NCBI RefSeq assembly: GCF_025562715.2
Contig: NZ_JAPFCC010000001.1
Location: 3,821,501-3,885,500, forward strand
DNA: 64,000 nucleotides
From: Endozoicomonas gorgoniicola
GTDB lineage: Bacteria; Pseudomonadota; Gammaproteobacteria; Pseudomonadales; Endozoicomonadaceae
Direction of reading: 5' to 3'
The notes under the pieces were generated by a model that worked only from the letters and a program-made list of their open reading frames with translations, was not told the DNA's origin and ran no database searches. This document shows, piece by piece, positions 52,229 to 60,441 of this stretch (its first letter is position 1; the number at the start of each line of letters is the position of its first letter). A program made the position numbers and the translations under genes.

Positions 52229-52927
52229 TCAGGGTAATCCCTGACCTGTTTCTTTTATACGACAGTAACCCAGTTCTTCCATAAGACTGAGCAATAGCTT
52301 GTCTGCGACATCCTGTTTGTCAAAATTCTCAACATAATCAACCAGTTGAGTCACTTCCAGCCCTTCGTAGCCACAGGGGTTTATCCGACCAAAAGGTTCA
52401 AGATCCATATCAAGGTTAAAACTTAATCCATGGTAAGATCGCTGTTTACGGAATCGAAGCCCCAGAGCCGCTATTTTAGCCCCCTGAATATACACCCCCG
52501 GAGCTTCTGGCCGGGCGCAGGCTTCAATCCCATAGGCCTGAATAACGTTGATAACCGCCTGCTCTATCCCTGAAACAATGGCTCTCGGACCTTTCTGTAA
52601 ACGTTTAACGTCCAGTAAAAGATAGACTACCAGTTGACCCGGTCCGTGGTAAGTCACCTGGCCTCCCCGGTCAACCTGAATCACCGGAATGGCTCCCGGA
52701 TTCAGAACATGCTCAGCTTTACCTGCCTGTCCCTGGGTAAACACAGGGTCATGCTCCACAAACCAGAGTTCATCAACGGTGGTTTCGTCCCGGGTTTCAG
52801 TAAATGTTTTCATCGCCTGCCAGACAGGCTCATAAGCCTGCCTGCCAAGCATTCTGACATTCAGTGGCAACACCTGACCAACTGCGTCCGCGCCCATAAT
52901 GTCGGCTTCCCCCTCAGCCACTGGCAT
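52229..52927 (-). CDS. lipB: Octanoyl-[acyl-carrier protein]-protein transferase
   Basis: A 232-residue LipB, moving octanoyl from ACP to lipoyl domains before LipA acts. The motif DRGGQVTYHGPGQLVVYLLLD is intact, and the catalytic Cys lies in GRINPCGYEGLEVTQL with a conserved Lys in GAKIAALGLR. The ATG at 52927 overlaps the ybeD stop in a TGATG arrangement, so translation is probably coupled. A TTG one codon earlier is in frame but unlikely. The N-terminal 20 residues before LNVRMLGRQ are longer than in E. coli. Confidence 0.96.
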   Translation of the reverse strand: MPVAEGEADIMGADAVGQVLPLNVRMLGRQAYEPVWQAMKTFTETRDETTVDELWFVEHDPVFTQGQAGKAEHVLNPGAIPVIQVDRGGQVTYHGPGQLVVYLLLDVKRLQKGPRAIVSGIEQAVINVIQAYGIEACARPEAPGVYIQGAKIAALGLRFRKQRSYHGLSFNLDMDLEPFGRINPCGYEGLEVTQLVDYVENFDKQDVADKLLLSLMEELGYCRIKETGQGLP

Positions 52928-53199
52928 CAAAGCACCATTTTAACCCGCCCGGTTGCTTTCAGGTCTTCAAAAATGGCTCGCAGCTGGTCTTCACCAGTAG
53001 CGATAATTTTTACCATCACAGACTCGAAGTTACCGGCACGGCTTGGTTTAACGCGGCAGTTACCGTCGTAGTCAGCCGCATGCTTTTTGACAATTTCAAC
53101 ACAGACATCTTTAAAATCCGGAGCGGCATTACCCATAATGCGGATTTCATAGTCACTGGGAAATTCAATTTTAGGGGGTTGGGGTTGCTGTTCAGCCAT
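52927..53199 (-). CDS. ybeD: YbeD/DUF493 family protein
   Basis: A 90-residue protein with IEFPSDYEIRIMGNA near the start and VKIIATGEDQLRAIFEDLKATGRVKMVL at the end, both conserved in YbeD. The fold is ACT-like and an allosteric role in lipoate metabolism has been proposed but not settled. It sits between dacA and lipB as in many gammaproteobacteria and its stop overlaps the lipB start. A hairpin lies upstream, between it and dacA. Confidence 0.93.
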   Translation of the reverse strand: MAEQQPQPPKIEFPSDYEIRIMGNAAPDFKDVCVEIVKKHAADYDGNCRVKPSRAGNFESVMVKIIATGEDQLRAIFEDLKATGRVKMVL

Positions 53200-53225
53200 T
53201 ACTTTTCACAAATTCTAAACAAATG

Positions 53226-53255
53226 ATGAAGCCCATAGGGGAAACAGGGCTTCAT
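53226..53255 (-). terminator. Hairpin between dacA and ybeD
   Basis: ATGAAGCCC and GGGCTTCAT form a 9-bp perfect stem with a 12-base loop, 19 bases past the dacA stop. No T-run follows, so it may be a partial terminator or an RNA-processing site that separates dacA from the lip genes. Confidence 0.5.
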
Positions 53256-53273
53256 TACAGCCAGCAGCGCTGC

Positions 53274-54470
53274 TTAAAACAGGCTGCTAAAAAACATTAC
53301 GATACTATCCCAGATGACCTTGAAGATACTGCCACGCTCGACCGAACGCTGTGCCAGCAGCGGCACTTCTTTCACGACTTCTTCGCCACGCATCACCTTC
53401 AGGCTACCCAGTTGCTGACCACGGGTAATCGGGGCTTCGATAGCAGGGTCCAGTTTCATCACTGCGGTCAGTTCTTTGCCTGTGCCACGAGGTACAGTCA
53501 CAATCAGGTCTTTCTCGACCATGACGTTCACTGCATCGTCAGCACCTTTCCAGATACGAACAGATTCCAGCGGCTGACCGCCACGCTTGATATCGACGTT
53601 TTCGAAGAAGCGGAAACCATAAGTCAAAAGTTTCTGGGCTTCTTCTGCTCGCTGCTTCTCGCTGTCAGCCCCCATGATAACGGTGATCATACGACGCCCG
53701 TCGCGATGTGCAGTGGCTGCCAGATGATAGCCTGTTGCCGCAATGTGGCCAGTTTTCAGACCGTCCACACTCGGGTTGGTCCACAGCAGGCGGTTACGGT
53801 TCGCCTGGCGACGCAGAGGTTCACCAGTACGCTTGTTCACACCATACTGATAATACTTCTGAGCATACAGACTATAGTATTCCGGGTAATCCTGAATAAT
53901 GTGCCTGGACAGAATCGCCAGGTCGCGGGCTGTTGAGTAATGGTCCTCTGCTGGCCAGCCGGAAGAGTTCACATAATGAGTGTTCACCATTCCAAGCTTG
54001 CGAGCCGTGCCGTTCATCATCTGGGCGAAACCCTCTTCGCTACCAGCGATGTGTTCAGCCAGTGCCACGCTGGCATCGTTACCGGACACAATGATGATAC
54101 CTTTCAGCAACTCTTCCACCGGAACCCGGTCACCCACTTCGATAAACATGGTTGAGCCACCCATCCGCCAGGCTTTTTCGCTCACCAGAACCTTATCCTG
54201 ACGACCAATATTGCCCTCAGCCACTTCAGTTTCACCAATATAGGCCGTCATCATTTTGGTTAGACTGGCCGGGTGCATTGGCTCGTCGATTTTTTCGGCA
54301 GCCAGGATTTCACCACTGTCGGCATCCATCAGGATATAGCTTTCGGAGGCCAGTTTCGGGGCTGCAGGAATAAATGCAGAAGCCTGAGCCCGGGCAATAC
54401 CCGTCCCCAGACAAAACATCATCGTGACCAGCCCGGCCAGACGCCGGACAGGGTGTTTTCTTTTACTCAT
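53274..54470 (-). CDS. dacA: D-alanyl-D-alanine carboxypeptidase (PBP5/6 type)
   Basis: A 398-residue low-mass penicillin-binding protein that removes the terminal D-Ala from peptidoglycan stems. Signal peptide 1-28. Active-site motifs are SLTK (Ser69, Lys72), SGN in VSGNDASVALAE, and KTG in GLKTGHIAATG. A C-terminal beta domain is followed by the amphipathic helix FKVIWDSIVMFFSSLF that would hold it on the inner-membrane surface. The ATG at 54470 gives a normal signal; an upstream frame start is longer than usual. Confidence 0.95.
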   Translation of the reverse strand: MSKRKHPVRRLAGLVTMMFCLGTGIARAQASAFIPAAPKLASESYILMDADSGEILAAEKIDEPMHPASLTKMMTAYIGETEVAEGNIGRQDKVLVSEKAWRMGGSTMFIEVGDRVPVEELLKGIIIVSGNDASVALAEHIAGSEEGFAQMMNGTARKLGMVNTHYVNSSGWPAEDHYSTARDLAILSRHIIQDYPEYYSLYAQKYYQYGVNKRTGEPLRRQANRNRLLWTNPSVDGLKTGHIAATGYHLAATAHRDGRRMITVIMGADSEKQRAEEAQKLLTYGFRFFENVDIKRGGQPLESVRIWKGADDAVNVMVEKDLIVTVPRGTGKELTAVMKLDPAIEAPITRGQQLGSLKVMRGEEVVKEVPLLAQRSVERGSIFKVIWDSIVMFFSSLF

Positions 54471-54538
54471 TAAGAAACAGCTCTGAAAAATTAAATAGCA
54501 GGATATTATAATCACGCCTGCCAGTTAAAAGTAATAGG

Positions 54539-55333
54539 TTATTGTGCAACATTTTCGTAAACCAGATACGGTGGGTCAAACTGCCCGGCTTCAAGTGTAT
54601 CCAGCAAAATTTCCATATGATCCGGGGTTTGAATCGGGCCAATTCTCACCTTGTAAAGAGGTTCATCTTCACTGTCGTTTTTAACAATCCTGACCGGAGT
54701 GTCGGTCGACGCTGACAACTGTCGCCGCATTAACTGGGCATTATGGTAATTGCTAAAGGCAGCCATCTGCAAAAACACTTCCTGATGCTCACCTTCAATA
54801 TCGGCGTCTGCGAAAGCACCAACATCAATGCCTTCAACCAGAACCTCCGTAATGCCTTCATCCGCAAAGCCCAGCTTTTTCGCTGCGGCAAAAGAGAGAT
54901 CGATAATCCGGTCATCAACAAACGGCCCCCGGTCATTCACCCGTAAAACCACAGAACGGTTATTCGTCTTGTTGGTGACTTTCACGTAGGACGGCAATGG
55001 CAGGGTCTTATGGGCAGCCGTCATTCCATACAGGTCGTAGACTTCTCCATTCGCTGTCTGCTTGCCATGAAACTTGGTGCCATACCAGGAGGCGATGCCC
55101 TCTTCTGAGTATTCATTGGCTGACATCATCGGCTCATAGACAACCCCCTCATGCATATATGAGGAATTTTTAATGGCTCCCTGATGTACCACCGGAATCG
55201 CATCGGGAATATCACCGACATCTCTGGGGTTAGCAGGCGCTCCATCTTTCTGGGAAACCCCGGCACAGCCTGAAATGAATAAAGTGATCAGGCCGGCAAA
55301 ACCGACCTGTCTAAATGTTGTTGTAGAATGCAT
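54539..55333 (-). CDS. rlpA: Septal-ring lytic transglycosylase lipoprotein
   Basis: A 264-residue lipoprotein, lipobox LFISGC (Cys23). The double-psi beta-barrel is at about 75-165 (GIASWYGTKFHGKQTANGE; VTNKTNNRSVVLRVNDRGPFV; RIIDLSFAAAKKLGF), including the Asp of RVNDRGP needed for cleavage of naked glycan strands. The C-terminal SPOR domain (about 185-262) would target denuded glycan at the septum. It is between mltB and dacA as in Pseudomonas. Confidence 0.94.
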   Translation of the reverse strand: MHSTTTFRQVGFAGLITLFISGCAGVSQKDGAPANPRDVGDIPDAIPVVHQGAIKNSSYMHEGVVYEPMMSANEYSEEGIASWYGTKFHGKQTANGEVYDLYGMTAAHKTLPLPSYVKVTNKTNNRSVVLRVNDRGPFVDDRIIDLSFAAAKKLGFADEGITEVLVEGIDVGAFADADIEGEHQEVFLQMAAFSNYHNAQLMRRQLSASTDTPVRIVKNDSEDEPLYKVRIGPIQTPDHMEILLDTLEAGQFDPPYLVYENVAQ

Positions 55334-55366
55334 AAACCGCGTAACTTATTTTTCAGGACTAATTTT

Positions 55367-56467
55367 TCAAGACTTATTCGCCACTGTGGGTTCTGTTTTT
55401 TTCTTTTGTACGGTCGTCTTATAGCCAGTATTGACTTCTTTTGCCAACTGGTGAACCGCCATCGCATAAAGCTTACTGCGATTATACGTGGTTATGACCC
55501 GGAAATTCTCCATTCCCAGCCAGTATTCAGTTCCTTTCTCACCTTCGAACGACATGGCAACCGCTTTGGTCGCAGATGGCAGCACGCTCACAGGCTTCCA
55601 GCCGGCAGTTTCCAGCTGCTTCAGGGTTTTAGCCGGTCTCACCGTTTTACCAATGGCCTGCTCATATTTTGTACCCTGAACCTTCGCTTTACTGGCAATG
55701 GGTTTACCCGCTCTCCAGCCATTCTCTTTAAGGTAATTGGCAACACTGCCAATGGCGTCCTCTTCCTGTTTCCAGATATTAGACTGCCCGTCACCGGTAA
55801 AGTCTACAGCATAAGCCCTGTAGCTCGATGGCATAAACTGTGGAATGCCCATGGCACCCGCATAAGAGCCGGTCAGCTCATGGGGGTCAAGCTTCTGCTC
55901 ACGAACCAGAATCAGGAACTCTTTCAACTGCCGGGTAAAAAAGGTGCTGCGTGGTGGGTAGTCAAAACTCAGTGTGGACAGGGCATCCAGTACTTTAAAA
56001 CCACCAGTCAGGCGACCATAGTAAGTTTCTACACCAATAATAGCGACAATAATCGGCGCTGGAACACCGTACTCTTTTTCAGCCTCTGCCAGTGTTTCTG
56101 CATGAGCCAGCCAGAAATCGACGCCCTCATTCACACGCTGGTCGGTCATGAAAATCTTGCGGTAATCTTTCCATTCCAGCCTTTTTTCAGCTGGACGACT
56201 GATCAGCTCAAGCACCCTTTCAGACTTCTGAGCCTTACCCAGTAAGGCTTCCACTTCTTTTCTGGAAAACTGTTCGTTCTTGACCAGGTCTTTAATAAAC
56301 GCTTCAACCTCCGGTCTGGTTGAAGCATAAGAGGCTTTCTGTTCGCTGGGGCTCTGCTCGCCGGAAGCCTTTTGTTCGCCTTCAGGTACAGAAGCAGCCA
56401 TCATCACCGTTGAGATCAGACAGCCTGCGGTCAGTGCCAGTATTTTGTTTTTGGAAAAAATGACCAT
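55367..56467 (-). CDS. mltB: Lytic murein transglycosylase B family
   Basis: A 366-residue transglycosylase with a signal peptide at 1-23, no lipobox. Thus it is a soluble periplasmic member. The acid catalyst is Glu in AIIGVETYYGRLTGG, and YAGAMGIPQFMPSSYR is the hallmark of the SLT3/MltB group. A charged linker (PEGEQKASGEQSPSEQK) sits after the signal and a Lys-rich tail at the end. It is next to rlpA, but its normal upstream partner rodA is about 5 kb away. Confidence 0.92.
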   Translation of the reverse strand: MVIFSKNKILALTAGCLISTVMMAASVPEGEQKASGEQSPSEQKASYASTRPEVEAFIKDLVKNEQFSRKEVEALLGKAQKSERVLELISRPAEKRLEWKDYRKIFMTDQRVNEGVDFWLAHAETLAEAEKEYGVPAPIIVAIIGVETYYGRLTGGFKVLDALSTLSFDYPPRSTFFTRQLKEFLILVREQKLDPHELTGSYAGAMGIPQFMPSSYRAYAVDFTGDGQSNIWKQEEDAIGSVANYLKENGWRAGKPIASKAKVQGTKYEQAIGKTVRPAKTLKQLETAGWKPVSVLPSATKAVAMSFEGEKGTEYWLGMENFRVITTYNRSKLYAMAVHQLAKEVNTGYKTTVQKKKTEPTVANKS

Positions 56468-57241
56468 ATTTTAAGTCCTCTGAATACTGCTGTCATACTC
56501 AAACAGACACTCATTAGTGGCTGACCAAAGAACAAATGATCAGCCTTTCTGTCTGAGTCACCCTTTCGTGTCGTACAAAAACAGGGTGCTATTTTTTCTA
56601 CTCTACAGCAGTAATCCGGGAACAACTAGCAAGAACGTGTAAGACAGTTGTCAACAAAAAATAATTAACAATATATTGTTAATCAACCATTAAGGAAACA
56701 TGACTCTCTGGCAGCATCTCCCTGATCATTCAGGTTTGCTTATGCCCCGCTGCCAGTCACTGGTGGATTGCGTTGGGTAGTCTGGCTTTTTCAGTACTGG
56801 TTTTCAGCTGTCGCTTAGTGGTGTGTCTTCGTCTTTCTTTTCTTGGAGAGCTGGTGACTGAAAACACTGTCGTGTTGGCTCTGGGCGAGGCAATAACTTG
56901 TAAAAACAATCATCAGGCCCATCGCCTGACTGAAAAATTTCACCTGCGCTCCCATTGAACCTTGCCTGCCCACAGCTGAAAGACGATGCCCGCTACCCCA
57001 GAGGGTGCCACGAAAGGGAGAGAAGACTCACCAGCACGGTATTAAAAGTGGCTCAAAATGGGCATTTGATCCACTTCAATTGCAGGTGTTCATAGTGACT
57101 CTTCGACTATTGCCATGTACTCACCCCAGTCATCTGTATTTTCAGGCTCCTGGGGCTGGCTTGAAATGGTCGCAAGCAGCCCTCCTGGTTGATATACCCA
57201 TGGACTGCCTGTAATGAGTGATCAAGCCCCACAGCTGGCTG
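56468..57241. other. Non-coding stretch at the left edge of the inserted segment
   Basis: 774 bases between mltB and glpQ with no convincing gene. Short frames occur, none with a ribosome site. On the leftward strand about 40 codons stay open, ending WGEYMAIVEESL and a stop near 57090, which looks like a decayed C-terminus but matches nothing I know. A perfect palindrome is at 56664. Confidence 0.55.
56664..56683. promoter_or_regulatory. 20-bp perfect palindrome
   Basis: ATTAACAATATATTGTTAAT is symmetric over all 20 bases and AT-rich. It lies about 200 bases before mltB. It could be a dimeric-repressor operator or mark a junction of the inserted DNA; function is unknown. Confidence 0.55.
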
Positions 57242-58342
57242 TCAGGATCTGTTTTTTTCACTGCCAGACCGCTGAATAAACTGCACTGCCCGATCCGGAA
57301 AATCAGTGAACACCCCATCCACACCGACTCGGTTCAGGAAAATATCCAACATATCTTCAAAGCCATCTGCGTAGGTTGGAATACGTCCCTGATCGGCTCT
57401 GAATGTGTAAGGATGCACCTCCAGCCCAGCCTGTTTAGCTGCTTTGATCATTGGTGTGACAACGATGTTCTTTTTAGTGGATGCATTATCCACTAAAAAA
57501 GGCTTCCATGGCCCGATACCATCGGCGTATTGTGCTATTTGTTCCATCGCTCCAGGCTTAAACATCCAGTCGTAGTTGTAGGGAGCAGCCTGATCCCCCT
57601 TGTACACCATGGTTTCGTTCCAGCTGGTTTCTGCCATGAGCTGCACGATTTTTAAGTGCATCCCCATCGCCGGCATCAGCTCTTTGGCAATCCGTCTGGT
57701 CTCATTAGGATCAAAGCATTGCAGATACACTTTATCCTGCTGACTGGTATAACCATACTGCTTAAGGGTTTTAAGAACAGCGGTGGAAATATCCTTACCT
57801 TCATGACGATGGAACCAGGGAGCCTTAATCTCCGGGTAAATACCAATATTTCGTCCTGTCGAATGGTTTAATCCTTGAATCAGTTCAATCTCTTCGGCCA
57901 GCGTGTGCACATGAAACGAGGATTTCCATATTGGGAAGCGCTCTGGAAAAATCGCTTTAGTGCTGGCTTTGGAGAATTCATTGGATGTCAGGGTGAAGCC
58001 CTCTGTCATTTTCAATCCCTGAATTTCAGTCAGATCAAAGTCAATGGCAAACCAGCGCTTCTTGCCATTTTCCATCCGAAATCGCTCCGGGTATTGTTTA
58101 GCCACATTGGTCACCCGATCCAGGTAGTGGTCATGGAGCACCACCAACTGGTCATCACGGGTCATTACTACGTCCTGCTCAATGTAGTCTGCCCCCATAA
58201 AATAAGCCGCAGACTTTGCCGCCAACGAGTGTTCCGGCAGATAACCACTGGCTCCACGATGGGCGATCACCACTTTACTACTGGCTTGCAAAGTACCCGA
58301 TGCCAGAATCAGACTGATGGCGAGAGTTGCACATTTCTTCAC
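57242..58342 (-). CDS. glpQ: Periplasmic glycerophosphodiester phosphodiesterase
   Basis: A 366-residue GlpQ, splitting glycerophosphodiesters to glycerol-3-phosphate and an alcohol. A GTG start with GGGGA upstream gives signal peptide ATLAISLILASGTLQA; an in-frame TTG 12 codons earlier lacks a ribosome site. Active-site features are VIAHRGASGYLPEH, DYIEQDVVMTRDD and VVLHDHYLDRVTNV, giving the paired His, the Glu-Asp metal ligands. The TDFPDRAVQFI ending is typical. It is divergent from glpT, its functional partner. Confidence 0.94.
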   Translation of the reverse strand: MKKCATLAISLILASGTLQASSKVVIAHRGASGYLPEHSLAAKSAAYFMGADYIEQDVVMTRDDQLVVLHDHYLDRVTNVAKQYPERFRMENGKKRWFAIDFDLTEIQGLKMTEGFTLTSNEFSKASTKAIFPERFPIWKSSFHVHTLAEEIELIQGLNHSTGRNIGIYPEIKAPWFHRHEGKDISTAVLKTLKQYGYTSQQDKVYLQCFDPNETRRIAKELMPAMGMHLKIVQLMAETSWNETMVYKGDQAAPYNYDWMFKPGAMEQIAQYADGIGPWKPFLVDNASTKKNIVVTPMIKAAKQAGLEVHPYTFRADQGRIPTYADGFEDMLDIFLNRVGVDGVFTDFPDRAVQFIQRSGSEKNRS

Positions 58343-58385
58343 ATAGTCCCCAAATGGACGGTGTTGTTTTGTGAGCAAAAGTGTA

Positions 58386-58401
58386 AGTTCAAGATCGAAA
58401 A
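58386..58401. promoter_or_regulatory. Possible GlpR operator
   Basis: AGTTCAAGATCGAAAA agrees at 12 of 16 positions with the E. coli GlpR core TGTTCGATATCGAACA. It lies 44 bases before glpQ, in the glpQ-glpT divergent region. Half-sites TTGTTCA and TGAACA near 58434-58470 could be further sites. Prediction only. Confidence 0.4.
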
Positions 58402-58575
58402 CGAAGATTGATATACGTCAATCATGAGCTTTTTTGTTCAATTATTGTCCTATATCAATTGAAAATGAACATTATGTCTCTATCATTTGCTACCCCTTGG
58501 CACCGGGTGAGGTATTTTTGACCAGACATAAAAAGGTCACCCCCAGTGCTTCATGCCCCTTTTTATGGAGACACT

Positions 58576-59931
58576 ATGATCGGAATTTTCAAGCCAGCAG
58601 CCCATCAGCCCGCTATGGCGCCTGACCAAGTGGACGGCAACTATAAAAAACTGCGTTGGCAGATTTTCATGGGGATTTTTATCGGTTATGCCGGCTACTA
58701 TCTGGTTCGAAAAAACTTTTCTCTGGCGATGCCCTTTTTGATCAATGAGATGGGTTACAGTCGTGGCGATCTTGGTGTGGCTCTGTCGGCAGTGTCTATT
58801 GCCTATGGGCTGTCCAAATTCCTGATGGGCAGCGTGTCGGATCGCTCAAATCCACGCTTTTTCCTAGCCACGGGTCTAATCATGTCATCCTTGACCATGT
58901 TTACCCTGGGCTTTATGCCATGGGCAACCGGCAGCATTGCCGCGATGTTTATCCTACTGTTTCTCAATGGCTGGTTTCAGGGCATGGGCTGGCCTGCCTG
59001 TGGCAGAACAATGGTGCACTGGTGGTCTAAAACAGAACGCGGTGGCCTTGTTTCCGTATGGAATGTTGCTCACAACGTGGGGGGAGGGCTGATTGGCCCA
59101 CTATTCCTGCTGGGAATGTTTCTGTTTAGCGACGACTGGCACTCTGCTTTTTATGTCCCTGCCGCAGGGGCCATGTTGGTGGCTGCGTTTGTATTGCTGG
59201 TGATGAAAGATACACCCCAGTCTTGCGGCCTGCCTTCTATTGAAGAATACCGAGATGACTACCCGGAAAATTACGACAAGAGTCATGAAGAAGAGCTGAG
59301 CGCCAAAGAGATCTTCTTCAAGTTTGTCTTCCGCAACAAGTTGCTCTGGTATATTGCCATTGCCAACGCCTTTATCTATCTGATCCGTTACGGCGTTCTG
59401 GACTGGGCTCCAACTTATCTGTCCGAAGCCAAAGGCTTTTCCGTCGACAAGTCTTCCTGGGCTTACTTCCTGTATGAGTGGGCAGGAATTCCCGGCACGC
59501 TGCTGTGCGGCTGGATTTCAGACAAGGTGTTCAACGGCAAACGTGCACCGGCAGGCATCGTCTTTATGTTACTGGTTACCGTGGCTGTTCTGGTTTACTG
59601 GTTCAACCCGGCGGGCAACCCAACCATTGATATGTTGGCACTGATTGCCATTGGCTTCCTGATTTACGGCCCGGTGATGTTGATTGGTTTGTACGCATTG
59701 GAGCTGGTGCCCAAAAAAGCGGCTGGAACCGCAGCGGGCCTGACCGGTTTGTTTGGTTATCTTGGTGGTGCAGTCGCCGCTAATGCCATGCTCGGTTATA
59801 CCGTTGACCATTTTGGTTGGGATGGCGGCTTTATGTTGCTCACTGCCAGCTGCCTGCTTTCCACGGTGTTGTTGGCAATGTCCATGAAACACACAGAACA
59901 AGACCAGTCAGCCATCGCTCAACCTGCATAA
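58576..59931 (+). CDS. glpT: Glycerol-3-phosphate:phosphate antiporter
   Basis: A 451-residue major facilitator carrier with twelve helices. The start MIGIFKPAAHQPAMAP matches E. coli GlpT, with GGAG upstream. The signature GYAGYYLVRKNFSLAMPFL contains the Arg (Arg45-equivalent) that binds phosphate; the second-half Arg is in YLIRYGVLDWAPTYL. Together with GlpQ it scavenges glycerol-3-phosphate from outside lipids. A hairpin terminates it at 59942. The pair lies inside the mrd-lip cluster. Confidence 0.96.
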   Translation: MIGIFKPAAHQPAMAPDQVDGNYKKLRWQIFMGIFIGYAGYYLVRKNFSLAMPFLINEMGYSRGDLGVALSAVSIAYGLSKFLMGSVSDRSNPRFFLATGLIMSSLTMFTLGFMPWATGSIAAMFILLFLNGWFQGMGWPACGRTMVHWWSKTERGGLVSVWNVAHNVGGGLIGPLFLLGMFLFSDDWHSAFYVPAAGAMLVAAFVLLVMKDTPQSCGLPSIEEYRDDYPENYDKSHEEELSAKEIFFKFVFRNKLLWYIAIANAFIYLIRYGVLDWAPTYLSEAKGFSVDKSSWAYFLYEWAGIPGTLLCGWISDKVFNGKRAPAGIVFMLLVTVAVLVYWFNPAGNPTIDMLALIAIGFLIYGPVMLIGLYALELVPKKAAGTAAGLTGLFGYLGGAVAANAMLGYTVDHFGWDGGFMLLTASCLLSTVLLAMSMKHTEQDQSAIAQPA

Positions 59932-59941
59932 GCGAACGGTT

Positions 59942-59963
59942 ACTCCCGGGTAAGCCCGGGAGT
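59942..59963 (+). terminator. Hairpin after glpT
   Basis: ACTCCCGGG and CCCGGGAGT pair perfectly around TAAG, eleven bases past the stop; CTTGCGGCGGTTTT follows, so the T-run is short. Confidence 0.7.
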
Positions 59964-60034
59964 CTTGCGGCGGTTTTGTGAAGAGGTTGTAGTTCAATGG
60001 CGCTGACTTAAGGCTCCAGCCCTTGATATAAAAA

Positions 60035-60096
60035 GGCTTGCCCAAGAAGAAAATCGACTATAAAAGTCGTGTAAAAATTAACACCCCGGGCAAGCC
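60035..60096. repeat. Nested inverted repeats beside the transposase relic
   Basis: GGCTTGCCC (60035-60043) pairs with GGGCAAGCC (60088-60096); inside, CGACT and AGTCG pair around ATAAA. The structure could be the end of the lost insertion sequence whose transposase tail lies just right of it. Confidence 0.55.
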
Positions 60097-60237
60097 ATGA
60101 CCAAGTTTAGTCCAGAATACCTCAGCCTCGCTGACGATCTTCGTAGGCAGTACGCATTGACTGGAGATGAAGGCCTTTCCGACATACTCACCAGCGAAGA
60201 CCTTGTCACCGTCATTCACCACACTATTCAGGAATAA
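60097..60237 (+). CDS. Small open frame, uncertain
   Basis: A 46-codon frame beginning MTKFSPEYLSLADDLRRQYA, directly after the right arm of the inverted repeat. It reads like a folded helical peptide but has no Shine-Dalgarno site. Its 3' end overlaps the stop of the transposase relic on the other strand. It may be part of the IS or a remnant. Confidence 0.3.
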   Translation: MTKFSPEYLSLADDLRRQYALTGDEGLSDILTSEDLVTVIHHTIQE

Positions 60238-60441
60238 ATTTCCTGGTACGTTGAGCCCAAAATAAAAATGATCGTCGATTGCCTCTCTGATATTCCAACC
60301 ATGTGTTTCTCCGTCCCGTTAACCGACAGCACATGAATCCCATCAAAGCACAGGAAAACCCATCTGCCCGTTGGATTCTGGGCTGGTTTCTTCTTAGACG
60401 GTTGAGACTTCAGCAGTGAGGTGAAAGTGACTGGTTCAAGA
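60228..60441 (-). pseudogene. C-terminal fragment of an IS transposase (IS1634/IS4-like)
   Basis: On the leftward strand the frame reads TSLLKSQPSKKKPAQNPTGR, then WVFLCFDGIHVLSVNGTEKH, MVGISERQSTIIFILGSTYQ and EIYS before a stop at 60228. The pattern NPTxRWVFxCFxGIHVL with a NGTEK stretch is that of the last 60 residues of IS1634-like transposases. The catalytic portion is missing. Its upstream end runs into the 3' end of the DMT permease gene, suggesting that a deletion or insertion joined them. Family assignment rests on my memory of these sequences. Confidence 0.65.

Noticed and set aside
56773..57214. Small rightward frames in the mltB-glpQ gap
   Set aside because: No ribosome sites and no recognisable content; treated as decayed DNA.
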